Source: Tsukamurella sp040611135 (GTDB lineage Bacteria; Actinomycetota; Actinomycetes; Mycobacteriales; Mycobacteriaceae). From it: a stretch of 64,000 nt of DNA. The stretch lies in assembly GCF_040611135.1 (NCBI RefSeq), contig NZ_JBEXNL010000021.1:18929-82928 (forward strand), written 5' to 3'. Under the pieces are notes generated by a model. It saw nothing but the letters and a program-made list of their open reading frames with translations. It did not search any database and was not told the origin of the DNA. This document shows positions 47,938 to 56,569 of this stretch, piece by piece. Within the stretch, counting starts at the first letter, position 1, and each line of letters starts with the position of its first letter. A program made the translations under genes and the position numbers.

Positions 47938-49767
47938 GTGACAGCCGACCACGATCACGACGCCCACGACGACGTGCACGAGGCCGCCGCGCACGTGCAC
48001 AGCCATTCGCTGGCCAACATCTCGTTGGGCAAATGGGCCTCACGGATCGTGGTCGGCATGCTCGCGGTCGTCGGCGTCGCCGTCCTCGCCGGCCTGATCG
48101 TGCTGTGGCCGTCGCACCTGCGAGTCAGCGTGCCCGGCGGCCCGCAGGCGCCGAACCTGTCGAAGGGCGTCGTCGCGGAGCAGATGGTCGGCGACTGCGA
48201 CTTCACGCCGGCCGGGAACGGCCAGGTCATTGAGACGCAGCCGCATCCGCTTCTCAACGCCGACGGTGGCTGCCTCAACAGCTCGGTGCAGATCACCAGC
48301 GGCCCGGACTCGGGCAAGTGGACGATGTTCTCGATCGGCACGCAGCGCACCAACGTGTCCGCGGTGCCGGGCCAGAGCTCGTCGGGGCAGCCGTCCGGCA
48401 TCGACCTCACGCGTCCGGCCACCCCGGGCACCGGGCAGCCCGACCTGTCGCCGGGCACCAAGATCCTCATCAGCGCCAACGGCGGCGGTGTGGCGGGTTC
48501 GCCCTCGAACTACGCCTTCTACGACTACTCGCGCGGCGTGTCGCTGTGGGTGTGGGGCCTGGTCTTCGCGGCGGTCGTCATCGCGGTCGCGCAGTGGCGC
48601 GGCCTGCGCGCACTCATCGGGCTCGCGCTGTCGGGCGCCGTGATCGTGCTGTTCGCCCTGCCCTCGATCCTCGGCGGAAACTCCGCCGTGTGGGTCGCGA
48701 TGGTGGCCTCCGCGGTGATCCTGTACGTGGTGCTCTACCTGGCGCACGGGGTGTCGCTGAGAACCTCGGCGGCGCTGCTGGGCACGCTGTGCGCGCTGGC
48801 CGTGTGCGGCGTGCTCGCGTGGCTGGCAACCCTGACCACGCAGGTCACGGGCCTGAGCAATGAGGACTCGACGAACCTGCAGGCGTACGCGACCACCGTG
48901 TCCATCTCCGGCATCCTGCTGGCCGGCTTCATCATCGGCGCCCTGGGCGTGCTCAACGACGTGACCATCACCCAGGCCTCGGCGACCTTCGAGCTGGCGA
49001 AGCTCTCGCCCAAGTCCTCGCGGCGCCGGACCTTCCTCGCGGCCATGCGCGTCGGCCGCGACCACATCGCCTCGACCGTGTACACACTCGTGTTCGCCTA
49101 CGTCGGCACCGCGCTGCCGCTGCTCCTGCTGTTCTCCATCGCGGGCCGGCCGCTGGGTGAGGTCCTCACGTCCGATTCCGTGGCGATCGAGTTGGTCCGC
49201 GCGTTCGTCGGCGGCATCGGCCTGGCGCTGTCCGTGCCGCTGACCACCGCGATCGCGGTGCTGCTGGCGAAGCCCAAGCGGGCCGCCGTCAGCGCGGAGG
49301 CCGCCAAGCGGTACACCGAGAGCCACCCCGATACCGACCCGTCGGAGATCCGCGTCCGGGAGCGTCGCACCACCCGGTCGACGGCGGCGGCCACGCAGAA
49401 CCTCGACGGGGCCGCGACCGCGGCGGCCCAGGCCGCCGCGGAGGCGGATCCGGACGACGGCGGACCGTCGAGCCCCGAGACCGGTCACCTGCCCGTCCTG
49501 CGTCCCTCGGACCCGACGGTGCGCCCGCAGCCCGGTCCGGCGCAGAACCCGACCCGGCGGGTTCCGGCGCAGAGCCCGGCTCCGCGTCCGGTTCAGCAGC
49601 AGGCGCCCGAGGCGCCGGGGTCCGGCCGCCGACGGCTGCCGGACGAGCCGATCCCCGCTCCCCCGCGCCCGCAGCCGCGCCCACCGGTGCTGCCGGACCC
49701 GCCGTCCGTCCCGCCGCAGCAGGATCCGCAGGTGCCGCGCCGCCGGGGCAGGCACTCCGCGGACTGA
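47938..49767 (+). CDS. YibE/F family membrane protein with Pro-rich tail
   Basis: 609 residues. An N-terminus rich in His and Asp (DHDHDAHDDVHEAAAHVHSH), one membrane helix (~40-60), an extracytoplasmic domain (60-195), then seven or eight helices (~200-440) with LSGAVIVLFALPSILGGN and GALGVLNDVTITQASATFEL, the YibE/F core. The remaining ~170 residues are a Pro/Arg/Ala-rich cytosolic tail. Function unknown; the His-rich head could bind metal. The YibE/F part is standard; the tail is variable. Confidence 0.87.
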   Translation: MTADHDHDAHDDVHEAAAHVHSHSLANISLGKWASRIVVGMLAVVGVAVLAGLIVLWPSHLRVSVPGGPQAPNLSKGVVAEQMVGDCDFTPAGNGQVIETQPHPLLNADGGCLNSSVQITSGPDSGKWTMFSIGTQRTNVSAVPGQSSSGQPSGIDLTRPATPGTGQPDLSPGTKILISANGGGVAGSPSNYAFYDYSRGVSLWVWGLVFAAVVIAVAQWRGLRALIGLALSGAVIVLFALPSILGGNSAVWVAMVASAVILYVVLYLAHGVSLRTSAALLGTLCALAVCGVLAWLATLTTQVTGLSNEDSTNLQAYATTVSISGILLAGFIIGALGVLNDVTITQASATFELAKLSPKSSRRRTFLAAMRVGRDHIASTVYTLVFAYVGTALPLLLLFSIAGRPLGEVLTSDSVAIELVRAFVGGIGLALSVPLTTAIAVLLAKPKRAAVSAEAAKRYTESHPDTDPSEIRVRERRTTRSTAAATQNLDGAATAAAQAAAEADPDDGGPSSPETGHLPVLRPSDPTVRPQPGPAQNPTRRVPAQSPAPRPVQQQAPEAPGSGRRRLPDEPIPAPPRPQPRPPVLPDPPSVPPQQDPQVPRRRGRHSAD

Positions 49768-49781
49768 CCGGGCCCGCGACT

Positions 49782-49820
49782 GCGGTCGGTTTCCTGCGGT
49801 ATCCGTCGGAAACCGACCGC
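49782..49820. terminator. Bidirectional hairpin between yibE/F and dcd
   Basis: Perfect 13-base arms GCGGTCGGTTTCC and GGAAACCGACCGC with a 13-base loop, in the 57-base gap between the convergent genes. Confidence 0.75.
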
Positions 49821-49824
49821 GGAA

Positions 49825-50391
49825 TCAGCTCTGGAAGTTCAGGTACGCCTTCGACGGGGTCGGGCCGCGCTGGCCCTGGTACTTCGAGCCCACAGCCGAG
49901 CTGCCGTACGGGTTCTCCGCGGGGCTGGTGAGACGGAACAGGCACAGCTGGCCGATCTTCATGCCCGGCCACAGCGTGATCGGCAGGTTCGCGACATTGG
50001 ACAGCTCCAGCGTGATGTGGCCGGAGAAGCCCGGGTCGATGAAACCGGCGGTCGAGTGGGTGAGCAGGCCCAGCCGGCCGAGTGAGGACTTGCCCTCGAG
50101 GCGGCCCGCCAGGTCGTCGGGCAGCGAACAGACCTCGAGCGTGGAGCCGAGGACGAACTCGCCGGGGTGCAGCACGAAGGGCTCACCCTCAGCGGGCTCG
50201 ACCAGCGAGGTCAGCTCGTCCTGCCGCTGCTTGGGGTCGATGTGCGTGTAGCGGGTGTTGTTGAACACCCGGAACAGGCCGTCGAGCCGCACATCCACGC
50301 TGGACGGCTGCACCATCTGCGGGTCGAACGGGTCGATCCCCAGGCGGCCGGATTCCACGTGGGCGCGGATGTCGCGATCGGAGAGCAGCAC
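49825..50391 (-). CDS. dcd: dCTP deaminase (probably bifunctional, releasing dUMP)
   Basis: 188 residues from GTG 50391. Motifs of the dUTPase fold: VQPSSVDVRLDGLF, LEGKSSLGRLGLLTHSTAGFIDPGF and SGHITLELSNVANLP with the catalytic Glu, then GSKYQGQRGPTPSKAY at the C-terminus. In M. tuberculosis the orthologue converts dCTP to dUMP directly, supplying thymidylate synthase and avoiding free dUTP. A TACGCT box 6 bases before the GTG points to a leaderless transcript. Divergent from the permease gene. Confidence 0.95.
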   Translation of the reverse strand: MLLSDRDIRAHVESGRLGIDPFDPQMVQPSSVDVRLDGLFRVFNNTRYTHIDPKQRQDELTSLVEPAEGEPFVLHPGEFVLGSTLEVCSLPDDLAGRLEGKSSLGRLGLLTHSTAGFIDPGFSGHITLELSNVANLPITLWPGMKIGQLCLFRLTSPAENPYGSSAVGSKYQGQRGPTPSKAYLNFQS

Positions 50392-50397
50392 GGGTTC

Positions 50398-50403
50398 AGC
50401 GTA
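50398..50403 (-). promoter_or_regulatory. -10 box (TACGCT) for leaderless dcd
   Basis: Minus-strand TACGCT ends 6 bases before the GTG at 50391. Confidence 0.5.
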
Positions 50404-50457
50404 GGGCAGGGCGGCGGTGCGCGAGAGTGCACCCCGGATCGGGGATACTGCCTCTTC

Positions 50458-51819
50458 GTGACCGACTCTCCCCTCCGCCGCGGACTCACCGCGCGGCACA
50501 TCCGGTTCATCGCGCTCGGCTCGGCGATCGGGACGGGCCTGTTCTACGGCTCCGCCGCCGCGATCCGGGCGGCCGGCCCTGCGGTCCTGCTCGCCTACCT
50601 CATCGGCGGCGTGGTGATCTACCTCGTGCTGCGGGCCCTCGGCGAGATGGCGGTGCGCCGGCCGCAGGGCTCGTTCGGCGACTACGCCTCGTCTGCGCTT
50701 GGCCCGGGGGCGGGTTTCGTCACCGGCTGGATGTACGTCTTCGAGATGGTCTTCGTGTGCATCGCGGACGTCACGGCGTTCGCGGTCTACATGGGCACCT
50801 GGTTCCCGCACGTGCCGAAGTGGATCTGGGTGCTCGCGGTGATCTTCTTCATCGCCGCGCTGAACCTGCTGCGGGTGCGTGTGTTCGGCGAGGTCGAGTT
50901 CTGGCTGACGCTGGTCAAGATCGCGGCGATCGTCGCCATGATCGCCGGCGGCGTCGCGGTGCTGATCTTCGGTTTCGGCCTGCACGACACCGGTCAGGGC
51001 GTGAGCAATCTGTACGCGCACGGCGGCTTCTTCGCGACCGGTTTCGGCGGCTTCCTGAGCTGCTTCGTGCTCGTCGTGTTCGCCTTCGGCGGCTCGGAGA
51101 TCATCGGCCTCACCGCGGCGGAGGCCGAGGATCCGGAGCGGACGATCCCGAAGGCGATCAACACTGTGCCGGTGCGGATCGGGCTGTTCTACGTCCTCGC
51201 ACTGGCGGTGATCATGGCCGTCATCCCCTGGACGCAGATCAGCAGCGAGTCCAGCCCGTTCGTGCAGATCTTCCAGGCCCTCGGTGTGGCGCCCGCGGCG
51301 CACGTGCTCAACGTCGTGGTGATCACCGCCGCGCTGTCGGCGATCAACAGCGACATCTTCGGTGCCGGCCGGATGATGTTCGGCATGGCCCAGCAGGGGC
51401 AGGCGCCCGCGATCATGCGGCGCACGACCGCGAACGGCGTGCCCTGGATGACCGTGGTGATCATGACCGGCGCGCTGCTCGTGGGTGTGCTGCTCAACTA
51501 CCTGATCCCCGAGAACGTGTTCGTGGTGATCGCCTCGATCGCCACCTTCGCGACGGTCTTCGTGTGGCTGATGATCCTGGCCTCCCAGTACCGCCAGCGG
51601 GTCTCGCTCCCCGCCGAGGAGGTCGCGCAGCTGCGCTTCCCCGTGCCGCTGTGGCCCTACGGGCAGTTGTTCGCCATCGGATTCCTGCTGTTCGTGACCG
51701 TGCTCATGGCCTTCGAGCACGACACCCTCGTCGCGCTCGTGGTGGGCTTCGTGTGGCTCGCGGCGCTCCTCGTCGCGTACCGCCTGTGGGTGGTCCCGCG
51801 CGCGTCCGCGAAGCCCTGA
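50458..51819 (+). CDS. Amino acid permease (AAT/APC family)
   Basis: 453 residues from GTG 50458, with twelve membrane helices. The APC start is RHIRFIALGSAIGTGLFYGSAAAI, followed by GPAVLLAYLIGG and, in helices 6-8, FGGSEIIGLTAAEAEDPERTIPKAIN, the AAT-family signature. Imports an amino acid with protons; closest types are ProY/CycA/AroP-like permeases, so substrate choice is open. A near-consensus TACTGC lies 6 bases before the start. The tRNA-Gly gene follows 77 bases later. Confidence 0.9.
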   Translation: MTDSPLRRGLTARHIRFIALGSAIGTGLFYGSAAAIRAAGPAVLLAYLIGGVVIYLVLRALGEMAVRRPQGSFGDYASSALGPGAGFVTGWMYVFEMVFVCIADVTAFAVYMGTWFPHVPKWIWVLAVIFFIAALNLLRVRVFGEVEFWLTLVKIAAIVAMIAGGVAVLIFGFGLHDTGQGVSNLYAHGGFFATGFGGFLSCFVLVVFAFGGSEIIGLTAAEAEDPERTIPKAINTVPVRIGLFYVLALAVIMAVIPWTQISSESSPFVQIFQALGVAPAAHVLNVVVITAALSAINSDIFGAGRMMFGMAQQGQAPAIMRRTTANGVPWMTVVIMTGALLVGVLLNYLIPENVFVVIASIATFATVFVWLMILASQYRQRVSLPAEEVAQLRFPVPLWPYGQLFAIGFLLFVTVLMAFEHDTLVALVVGFVWLAALLVAYRLWVVPRASAKP

Positions 51820-51896
51820 CCGGTCCCGTGGTCCGACGGTGCGCCGTGCTAGTGTTGCCAGTACGCGCGGCTCCGTCGGACGACGGTGCCGCGACT

Positions 51897-51970
51897 GCCG
51901 ATGTAGTTCAATGGTAGAACTCCTGCTTCCCAAGCAGGTAGCGCGGGTTCGATTCCCGTCATCGGCTCCA
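51897..51970 (+). tRNA. tRNA-Gly (anticodon CCC), CCA encoded
   Basis: Cloverleaf: acceptor arms GCCGATG and CATCGGC, discriminator T, then an encoded CCA; D-arm AGTTCAATGGTAGAACT; anticodon stem CCTGC/GCAGG with loop TTCCCAA, giving anticodon CCC; T-arm GCGGGTTCGATTCCCGT. A TAGTGT box at 51850-51855 is a possible -10. It reads GGG codons. Confidence 0.95.
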
Positions 51971-51981
51971 CAGTTCCTCCG

Positions 51982-52848
51982 CTACGGCGTCACACCGGCG
52001 GCCTGGGCCCGCAGCCGCTGATCGCTGTACAGCAGTGCGTTCGTCACAATGAGGAAGGGCAGCACCACGATCTGGCCGAGCACCCACCCGCTGGTCGAGA
52101 ACAACAGGCTCGCAAGCGTCTGCGCGGCCACGTCGCCGTCCGCGGGGCGCGTCGCGTTGGCGGCGAGGGAGAACGGCAGCGCGACCAGGGTCGAGACCAC
52201 GGTGAGCACCAGGTACGTGCAGATCACCCGGCGCCACAGCCGCCAGTAACCCGTGCGCTGCAGGGCTGCGGCACGCCACAGCGCGTCGACGGGCCGCAGC
52301 TTCTCGATCACGAGCATCGGCCCCGCGATCACCAGCGTCGGGAGCACCGCGAGCACAGCGAGCCCCGCGAGCGTGAAGAGCACCGTCGTCGTGAACCGCG
52401 CGACGTCCGGACCCGTCCGGACCGCGAGACCGATCGCGGCCGCGGCGGCGAACACGATCGGCGTGAGGACGACGACGACATCGAGCACGCCGAGCCCGAC
52501 CGCTGCAGCGAGCCGCGGGCGCGCGTCGGCCCACGCGCGTCGCAGGGAGGTCGTGCGGTCCGTGGCGTACCGGTGGGCCACGATGGACCCGATCGCCGTG
52601 ACGCCGACGCTGGCGAGCATCCAGACCAGCGTCACCAGCATCGTGCTCGCCGGGTAGAAACCGAGCGTCACGACCACCTGACGGATGTCGCGGTCCGCGT
52701 CGGGCGCGACCCGTTCACCGCTGAGCAGCGGCAGGCGCGCGAGCACTCCGAGGCCGGCGATGGTGCCGACCGACACCGCGGCCAGCACCAGCGTGGGCGT
52801 GGGATTCGCGCGGATCACGCCCACCGCGGATCGGTAGATCTCTCCCAA
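51982..52848 (-). CDS. Polytopic membrane protein (glycerophosphodiester-phosphodiesterase membrane-domain-like)
   Basis: 288 residues from TTG 52848. The alternative ATG at 52956 would overlap the upstream gene by 88 bases. It begins LGEIYRSAVGVIRANPTPTL, the usual entry of actinobacterial proteins with GDPD-membrane-domain or DUF7847-like repeats, and has about six helices. The segment ALWRAAALQRTGYWRLWRRVI between helices is typical. Function unknown, possibly a membrane scaffold. The start is uncertain because no good ribosome binding site is visible. Confidence 0.68.
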   Translation of the reverse strand: MGEIYRSAVGVIRANPTPTLVLAAVSVGTIAGLGVLARLPLLSGERVAPDADRDIRQVVVTLGFYPASTMLVTLVWMLASVGVTAIGSIVAHRYATDRTTSLRRAWADARPRLAAAVGLGVLDVVVVLTPIVFAAAAAIGLAVRTGPDVARFTTTVLFTLAGLAVLAVLPTLVIAGPMLVIEKLRPVDALWRAAALQRTGYWRLWRRVICTYLVLTVVSTLVALPFSLAANATRPADGDVAAQTLASLLFSTSGWVLGQIVVLPFLIVTNALLYSDQRLRAQAAGVTP

Positions 52849-52868
52849 CCGGCGGGGCGGGCCGGCGT

Positions 52869-53240
52869 TCAGTCCTTGTCCTCGGGCGCGTCGGACGGGT
52901 TGCGCGCGTCCAGTTCCTTCGCGCGGCGACGCTGCTGTTCGGCCCGCTCGCGGCACTGCCGGAGGAACTCGTCGTCATCGTCGGCGTACTGGGCGATGTG
53001 GCGTCCCGGGCGTTCGTACTCGGGGAACCCCGCCGTGCGCGACGGTGCGCCGCCCCGCCCGCCGCCGCCCACGGGCCGGCCCATCAGGAACCAGATCAAC
53101 GAACCCGCGAAGGGGATGATGATCACGATGATCAGCCAACCGACCTTGGGCAGGTGGCGCACCCGGAACTCGTCCGAGGCGATCACGTCGACGAGCGCCG
53201 CTACCCACAGCAGCATCACGATCGCACCGAAGTACGGCAT
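52869..53240 (-). CDS. PLD-nuclease N-terminal domain (PLDc_N) membrane protein
   Basis: 123 residues: two membrane helices (AIVMLLWVAALVDVIAS and VGWLIIVIIIPFAGSLIWFLMG) with the PLDc_N motif, which in cardiolipin synthases precedes the catalytic domain but here stands alone, followed by a Gly/Arg-rich linker and a charged helix (DDDDEFLRQCRERAEQQRRRAKEL). Such stand-alone proteins are common in actinobacteria and have no assigned role. Probably co-transcribed with the membrane protein downstream. Confidence 0.84.
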   Translation of the reverse strand: MPYFGAIVMLLWVAALVDVIASDEFRVRHLPKVGWLIIVIIIPFAGSLIWFLMGRPVGGGGRGGAPSRTAGFPEYERPGRHIAQYADDDDEFLRQCRERAEQQRRRAKELDARNPSDAPEDKD

Positions 53241-53304
53241 CTCAAACTCCCACCATAGGAAAACGGATAACAGATGCTACCGCGAACCTCACGCGGTCTC
53301 GACA

Positions 53305-53310
53305 TAGTGT
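53305..53310 (+). promoter_or_regulatory. -10 box (TAGTGT) for the gene at 53317
   Basis: TAGTGT ends 6 bases before GTG 53317, without a ribosome binding site. Confidence 0.5.
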
Positions 53311-53316
53311 GTCACC

Positions 53317-53640
53317 GTGACTGATCTCAGCTGGCCCGCGACCCGTCTACTCAGTATCGGGAAGCGCTCCGGCGCCGTTCGCGGGCACCTGGAGTTGACG
53401 CAGACGCACCTGCGGTTCCGCCCGGCCGGGCTCGCCTCGAAGCTCGACGGCACGCCGTTCGCCGTCCAGTTCCGGCACATCGTGGGCGCCGGCACCGTCG
53501 AGGACGTGGTCGGCGTGTTCAAGCGGACGCGGCAGCGGCTGTGCGTGACCCTCGGCGACGGATCGGAGCAGTTCTTCGAGGTGAGCAGACCTGTTGAGGT
53601 CGCGGAGGCCGTCCGTAGCCGACTCGGCGGCCGCGCATGA
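53317..53640 (+). CDS. Small PH/GRAM-like domain protein
   Basis: 107 residues of mostly beta structure with a closing helix: GAVRGHLELTQTHLRFRPAG, FAVQFRHIVGAGTVEDVVGVFK, RLCVTLGDGSEQFFEVSRPVEVAEAVRS. The strand order and the final helix suggest a GRAM or bacterial PH domain. There are no catalytic residues. Its stop overlaps the phosphorylase start (ATGA at 53637-53640), so the two are translationally coupled, but no functional link is known. Confidence 0.72.
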   Translation: MTDLSWPATRLLSIGKRSGAVRGHLELTQTHLRFRPAGLASKLDGTPFAVQFRHIVGAGTVEDVVGVFKRTRQRLCVTLGDGSEQFFEVSRPVEVAEAVRSRLGGRA

Positions 53641-54458
53641 TCGCCGTCATCGGGGGCACGGGGCTCTACCGCTTCCTGTCCGGCGCGACGGAGGAGGTCA
53701 CCGTCGACACCCCGTACGGGCCGACGAGCGCCCCGGTGACCCTGGGCGAGATCGCCGGGCGCGAGGTGGCGTTCCTGCCGCGGCACGGCCGGAACCACGA
53801 GTACTCGCCGCACACCGTGCCGTACCGAGCGAACCTGTGGGCACTGCGCCGGCTCGGGGCGACGAAGGTGCTCGCGCCGTGCGCCGTCGGCAGTCTCGAC
53901 CCGGCGGCCGGGCCCGGGACGATCACCGTCCCGGACCAGCTCGTGGACCGCACGACCGGCGCCGGGAACGGAGTGAGCGGGCCGCAGGGCGGAGGACGGG
54001 CCACGACCTTCTTCGACGGGCACGGCGTGCACGTGAGTTTCGCCGATCCGTACTGTCCCGTCCTTCGGGCCGCCGCCGCGCCGGGAGCCGACCGCACCTC
54101 GGGGACCATGGTGGTCATCGAGGGCCCGCGGTTCTCGACGCGCGCGGAGAGCCGCTGGTACGCGGCGCAGGGCTGGGACCTGGTGAACATGACCGGACTG
54201 CCCGAGGCCGCCCTGGCCCGGGAATTGAAGCTCTGCTACGCCTCGATCGCGCTGGTCACCGACCTGGACGCGGGCATCGAGGCCGGCGAGGGCGTGCACA
54301 CCGAGGACGTGCTCGCGCAGTTCCGCGCGAACCTTCCGCGCCTGACGGACGTGCTCGCGCGGACCATCGCCACCGTCGACCCGGCCGCCCCGTGCGACTG
54401 CGCCCGGGGTGACCACGACCTCCCCGACGGCCTCGACGCCGGTCCGGTCCGGGTCTGA
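53637..54458 (+). CDS. S-methyl-5'-thioadenosine / purine nucleoside phosphorylase (Rv0535-like)
   Basis: 273 residues. PNP/MTAP family II signatures: IAVIGGTGLYRFL at the N-terminus, LPRHGRNHEYSPHTVPYRANLWAL (phosphate and ribose site), APCAVGSLDPAAGPGTI, MVVIEGPRFSTRAESRWY and GWDLVNMTGLPEAALARELKLCYASIALVTDLDAG. It cleaves MTA (or a purine nucleoside) with phosphate, feeding methionine and adenine salvage. The M. tuberculosis orthologue Rv0535 is an MTA phosphorylase. Confidence 0.92.
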   Translation: MIAVIGGTGLYRFLSGATEEVTVDTPYGPTSAPVTLGEIAGREVAFLPRHGRNHEYSPHTVPYRANLWALRRLGATKVLAPCAVGSLDPAAGPGTITVPDQLVDRTTGAGNGVSGPQGGGRATTFFDGHGVHVSFADPYCPVLRAAAAPGADRTSGTMVVIEGPRFSTRAESRWYAAQGWDLVNMTGLPEAALARELKLCYASIALVTDLDAGIEAGEGVHTEDVLAQFRANLPRLTDVLARTIATVDPAAPCDCARGDHDLPDGLDAGPVRV

Positions 54459-54492
54459 CGGGGCCTGCCGGGGTCAGCCGGGATGGTCGGGG

Positions 54493-54984
54493 CTACGCCG
54501 AGCCGAGGTAGCGCTCGGTGTCGCGCTGCAGCCACTTGACGATCAAGCCGGCCGGGAAGGCGCTGAGGCCGATCACCCGGTCACCACCGACGGGCTCGAT
54601 GAGCAGCGTCCAGGTGAACACGGAGCCGCCGTCGGGGTGCGCCTCGACGCGGTACTTCTCCGCCATCCGGGACAGCCCGGGGGCCGTGGCGGACTGCACG
54701 TAGAAGGCCTTCTCGCACAGCGTCTCCGACTCCTCCCAGGAGTAGAAGAGCTCGTCGGCGCTGACGCCCGGGCCGATGTGCACCCGCCGGGTGGAACCCG
54801 CGGCGAAGGGCCGCGGGCTGGTCCACTCGATCTTGCGGATCCCCTTGCACCAGTGCAGGGGCCGGTCCGAGGTCAGCTCACCCCACACCCAGTCGACGGG
54901 GCGCGCCGAGCGCACGGAGAACTCGTACACGCCGGGACGGCCGGCCTGCAGTTCGGCGGGCAGGACGGGCTTGAGAGCGGGCAT
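54493..54984 (-). CDS. SRPBCC-family protein
   Basis: 163 residues with a helix-grip pattern: VYEFSVRSARPVDWVWGELTSD, WCKGIRKIEWTSPRPFAAGSTRRVHIG, LFYSWEESETLCEKAFYV and a final helix LIVKWLQRDTERYLGSA. This resembles the polyketide-cyclase/dehydrase group that binds hydrophobic ligands. A GAGGAGG lies before the ATG. It is 43 bases downstream of the class III aminotransferase gene on the same strand. Specific function unknown. Confidence 0.8.
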   Translation of the reverse strand: MPALKPVLPAELQAGRPGVYEFSVRSARPVDWVWGELTSDRPLHWCKGIRKIEWTSPRPFAAGSTRRVHIGPGVSADELFYSWEESETLCEKAFYVQSATAPGLSRMAEKYRVEAHPDGGSVFTWTLLIEPVGGDRVIGLSAFPAGLIVKWLQRDTERYLGSA

Positions 54985-55027
54985 GGGGCCTCCTCGGCCT
55001 CGGGATGACGGGTCGGGCGGTGACGGG

Positions 55028-56413
55028 TCAGACGGTGTGCGCGTCCGCGACGTTCAGCGCCTCGTCGATGATGGCGAGACCCTCGCGCGCCTCCTCGGCG
55101 GAGATGTTGCACGGCGGGACGACGTGGATCCGGTTGTAGTTGGCGAACGGCAGCAGGCCGCCCTTCTTCAGCGCGGCGACGGTCTCGTTCATCGCCGGGC
55201 TGCTGCCGCCGTAGGGCGCGAGCGGCTCACGGGTCTCCCTGTCGCGCACCAGCTCGATGGCGAAGAAGACGCCCTCGCCGCGCACGTCGCCGACGGACGG
55301 GTGCTTGGCCTTGAACTCCTCCAGCGCGGGCCGGATGATCTCCTCGCCGATCGTCGCGGCGTTCTCGACGATGCCCTCCTCGGCCATCGCAGTGATGGTC
55401 GCGACCGCCGCCGCCGTGGCCAGCGGGTGGCCGGAGTAGGTCAGGCCGCCCGGGTAGGGCTTGTCGGCGAAGGTGGCGGCGATCTCACCGCTGATCGCGA
55501 CGCCGCCCAGCGGCACGTAGCCGCTGTTCGAGCCCTTGGCGAAGGTCAGCAGGTCGGGGACGACGGGCCCGGCGGCGGTGGTGGCGTGCTCGATGGCGAA
55601 CCACTTCCCGGCGCGACCGAAGCCCGACATCACCTCGTCGGCGATCATGACGATGCCGTACTTCGTGCACAACTCGCGGACGCCGGCCAGGTAGCCGGGC
55701 GGCGGGACCATGATGCCGGGCGTACCGGGGATGGCCTCGAGGATGATCGCGGCGATGGTGTTCGGGCCCTCGAGCACGATCGTGCGCTCCAGGTGCTCGA
55801 GCGCGCGCCGGCTCTCCTGCTCCTCGGTCTCCGCGTAGAAGGAGCTCCGGTAGAGGAAGGGACCGTCGAAGTGGGCGACGGACTCGCCGCCGAAGTCGTT
55901 GGCGAACCGGCGGGTGTCGCCGGTGACGTTGATCGCGAGCTCGGTGCCGCCGTGGTAGCTGCGGTAGCGGCTGAGCACCTTGCGGCGGCCGGTGTGCACG
56001 CGGGCCATGCGGATGGCGTGCTCCACCGCGTCGGCGCCGCCGTTGGTGAAGAACACCTTGTTCAGGTCGCCCGGGGTGCGCTCGGCGATGAGCCGCGCGG
56101 CCTCGCTGCGGGATTCATTCACGTGCTGGGGCGCGATCGTGCAGATCCGGGCGGCCTGCTCCGCGATGGCGGCGACGACCTTGGGGTGCTGGTGGCCGAT
56201 ATTGGTGTTGACCATCTGCGAGCTGAAGTCGAGGAGCTTGCGCCCCTCGCCGTCCCACACGTACGAGCCCTGGCTCGCGATGACCGTCATGGGGGTGATC
56301 TGCGCCTGCGCCGACCACGAGTGGAAGACGTGGGCGCGGTCGAGCTCGTAGGCGCGGGCCCCTGCGGCGATGGCGTCGTCGACGGTCCGGCCGTCGGGCA
56401 GCGTGTTCGTCAT
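55028..56413 (-). CDS. Class III aminotransferase (aspartate aminotransferase family)
   Basis: 461 residues from ATG 56413 with GGAG upstream. The class III pattern is complete: VFFTNGGADAVEHAIRMAR, YRSYHGGTELAINVTGD, IMIADEVMSGFGRAGKWFA-type segment with the PLP Asp, and the Schiff-base Lys in LTFAKGSNSGYVPLGG. Members move an omega-amino group (beta-alanine, GABA, putrescine) or a related amine to pyruvate or 2-oxoglutarate. Without neighbours of a known amine pathway the substrate stays open. Confidence 0.9.
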   Translation of the reverse strand: MTNTLPDGRTVDDAIAAGARAYELDRAHVFHSWSAQAQITPMTVIASQGSYVWDGEGRKLLDFSSQMVNTNIGHQHPKVVAAIAEQAARICTIAPQHVNESRSEAARLIAERTPGDLNKVFFTNGGADAVEHAIRMARVHTGRRKVLSRYRSYHGGTELAINVTGDTRRFANDFGGESVAHFDGPFLYRSSFYAETEEQESRRALEHLERTIVLEGPNTIAAIILEAIPGTPGIMVPPPGYLAGVRELCTKYGIVMIADEVMSGFGRAGKWFAIEHATTAAGPVVPDLLTFAKGSNSGYVPLGGVAISGEIAATFADKPYPGGLTYSGHPLATAAAVATITAMAEEGIVENAATIGEEIIRPALEEFKAKHPSVGDVRGEGVFFAIELVRDRETREPLAPYGGSSPAMNETVAALKKGGLLPFANYNRIHVVPPCNISAEEAREGLAIIDEALNVADAHTV

Positions 56414-56556
56414 AGCTGTTACTCCAAGAAGATGTCTGCGGCAATGCTTCACTGGCGATGTCCGCGGGTATGCGCTGCTCACCTGGTCACGTCACGGTGA
56501 CTGCAACGATACCCGCCGCCGATTCGCGGAGCCGGGCGCGGCGGCGGACCGTCGGA

Positions 56557-56562
56557 TAGCTT
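56557..56562 (+). promoter_or_regulatory. -10 box (TAGCTT) for glsA
   Basis: TAGCTT ends 7 bases before ATG 56570, without a good ribosome binding site. Confidence 0.45.
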
Positions 56563-56569
56563 GGCGGGT

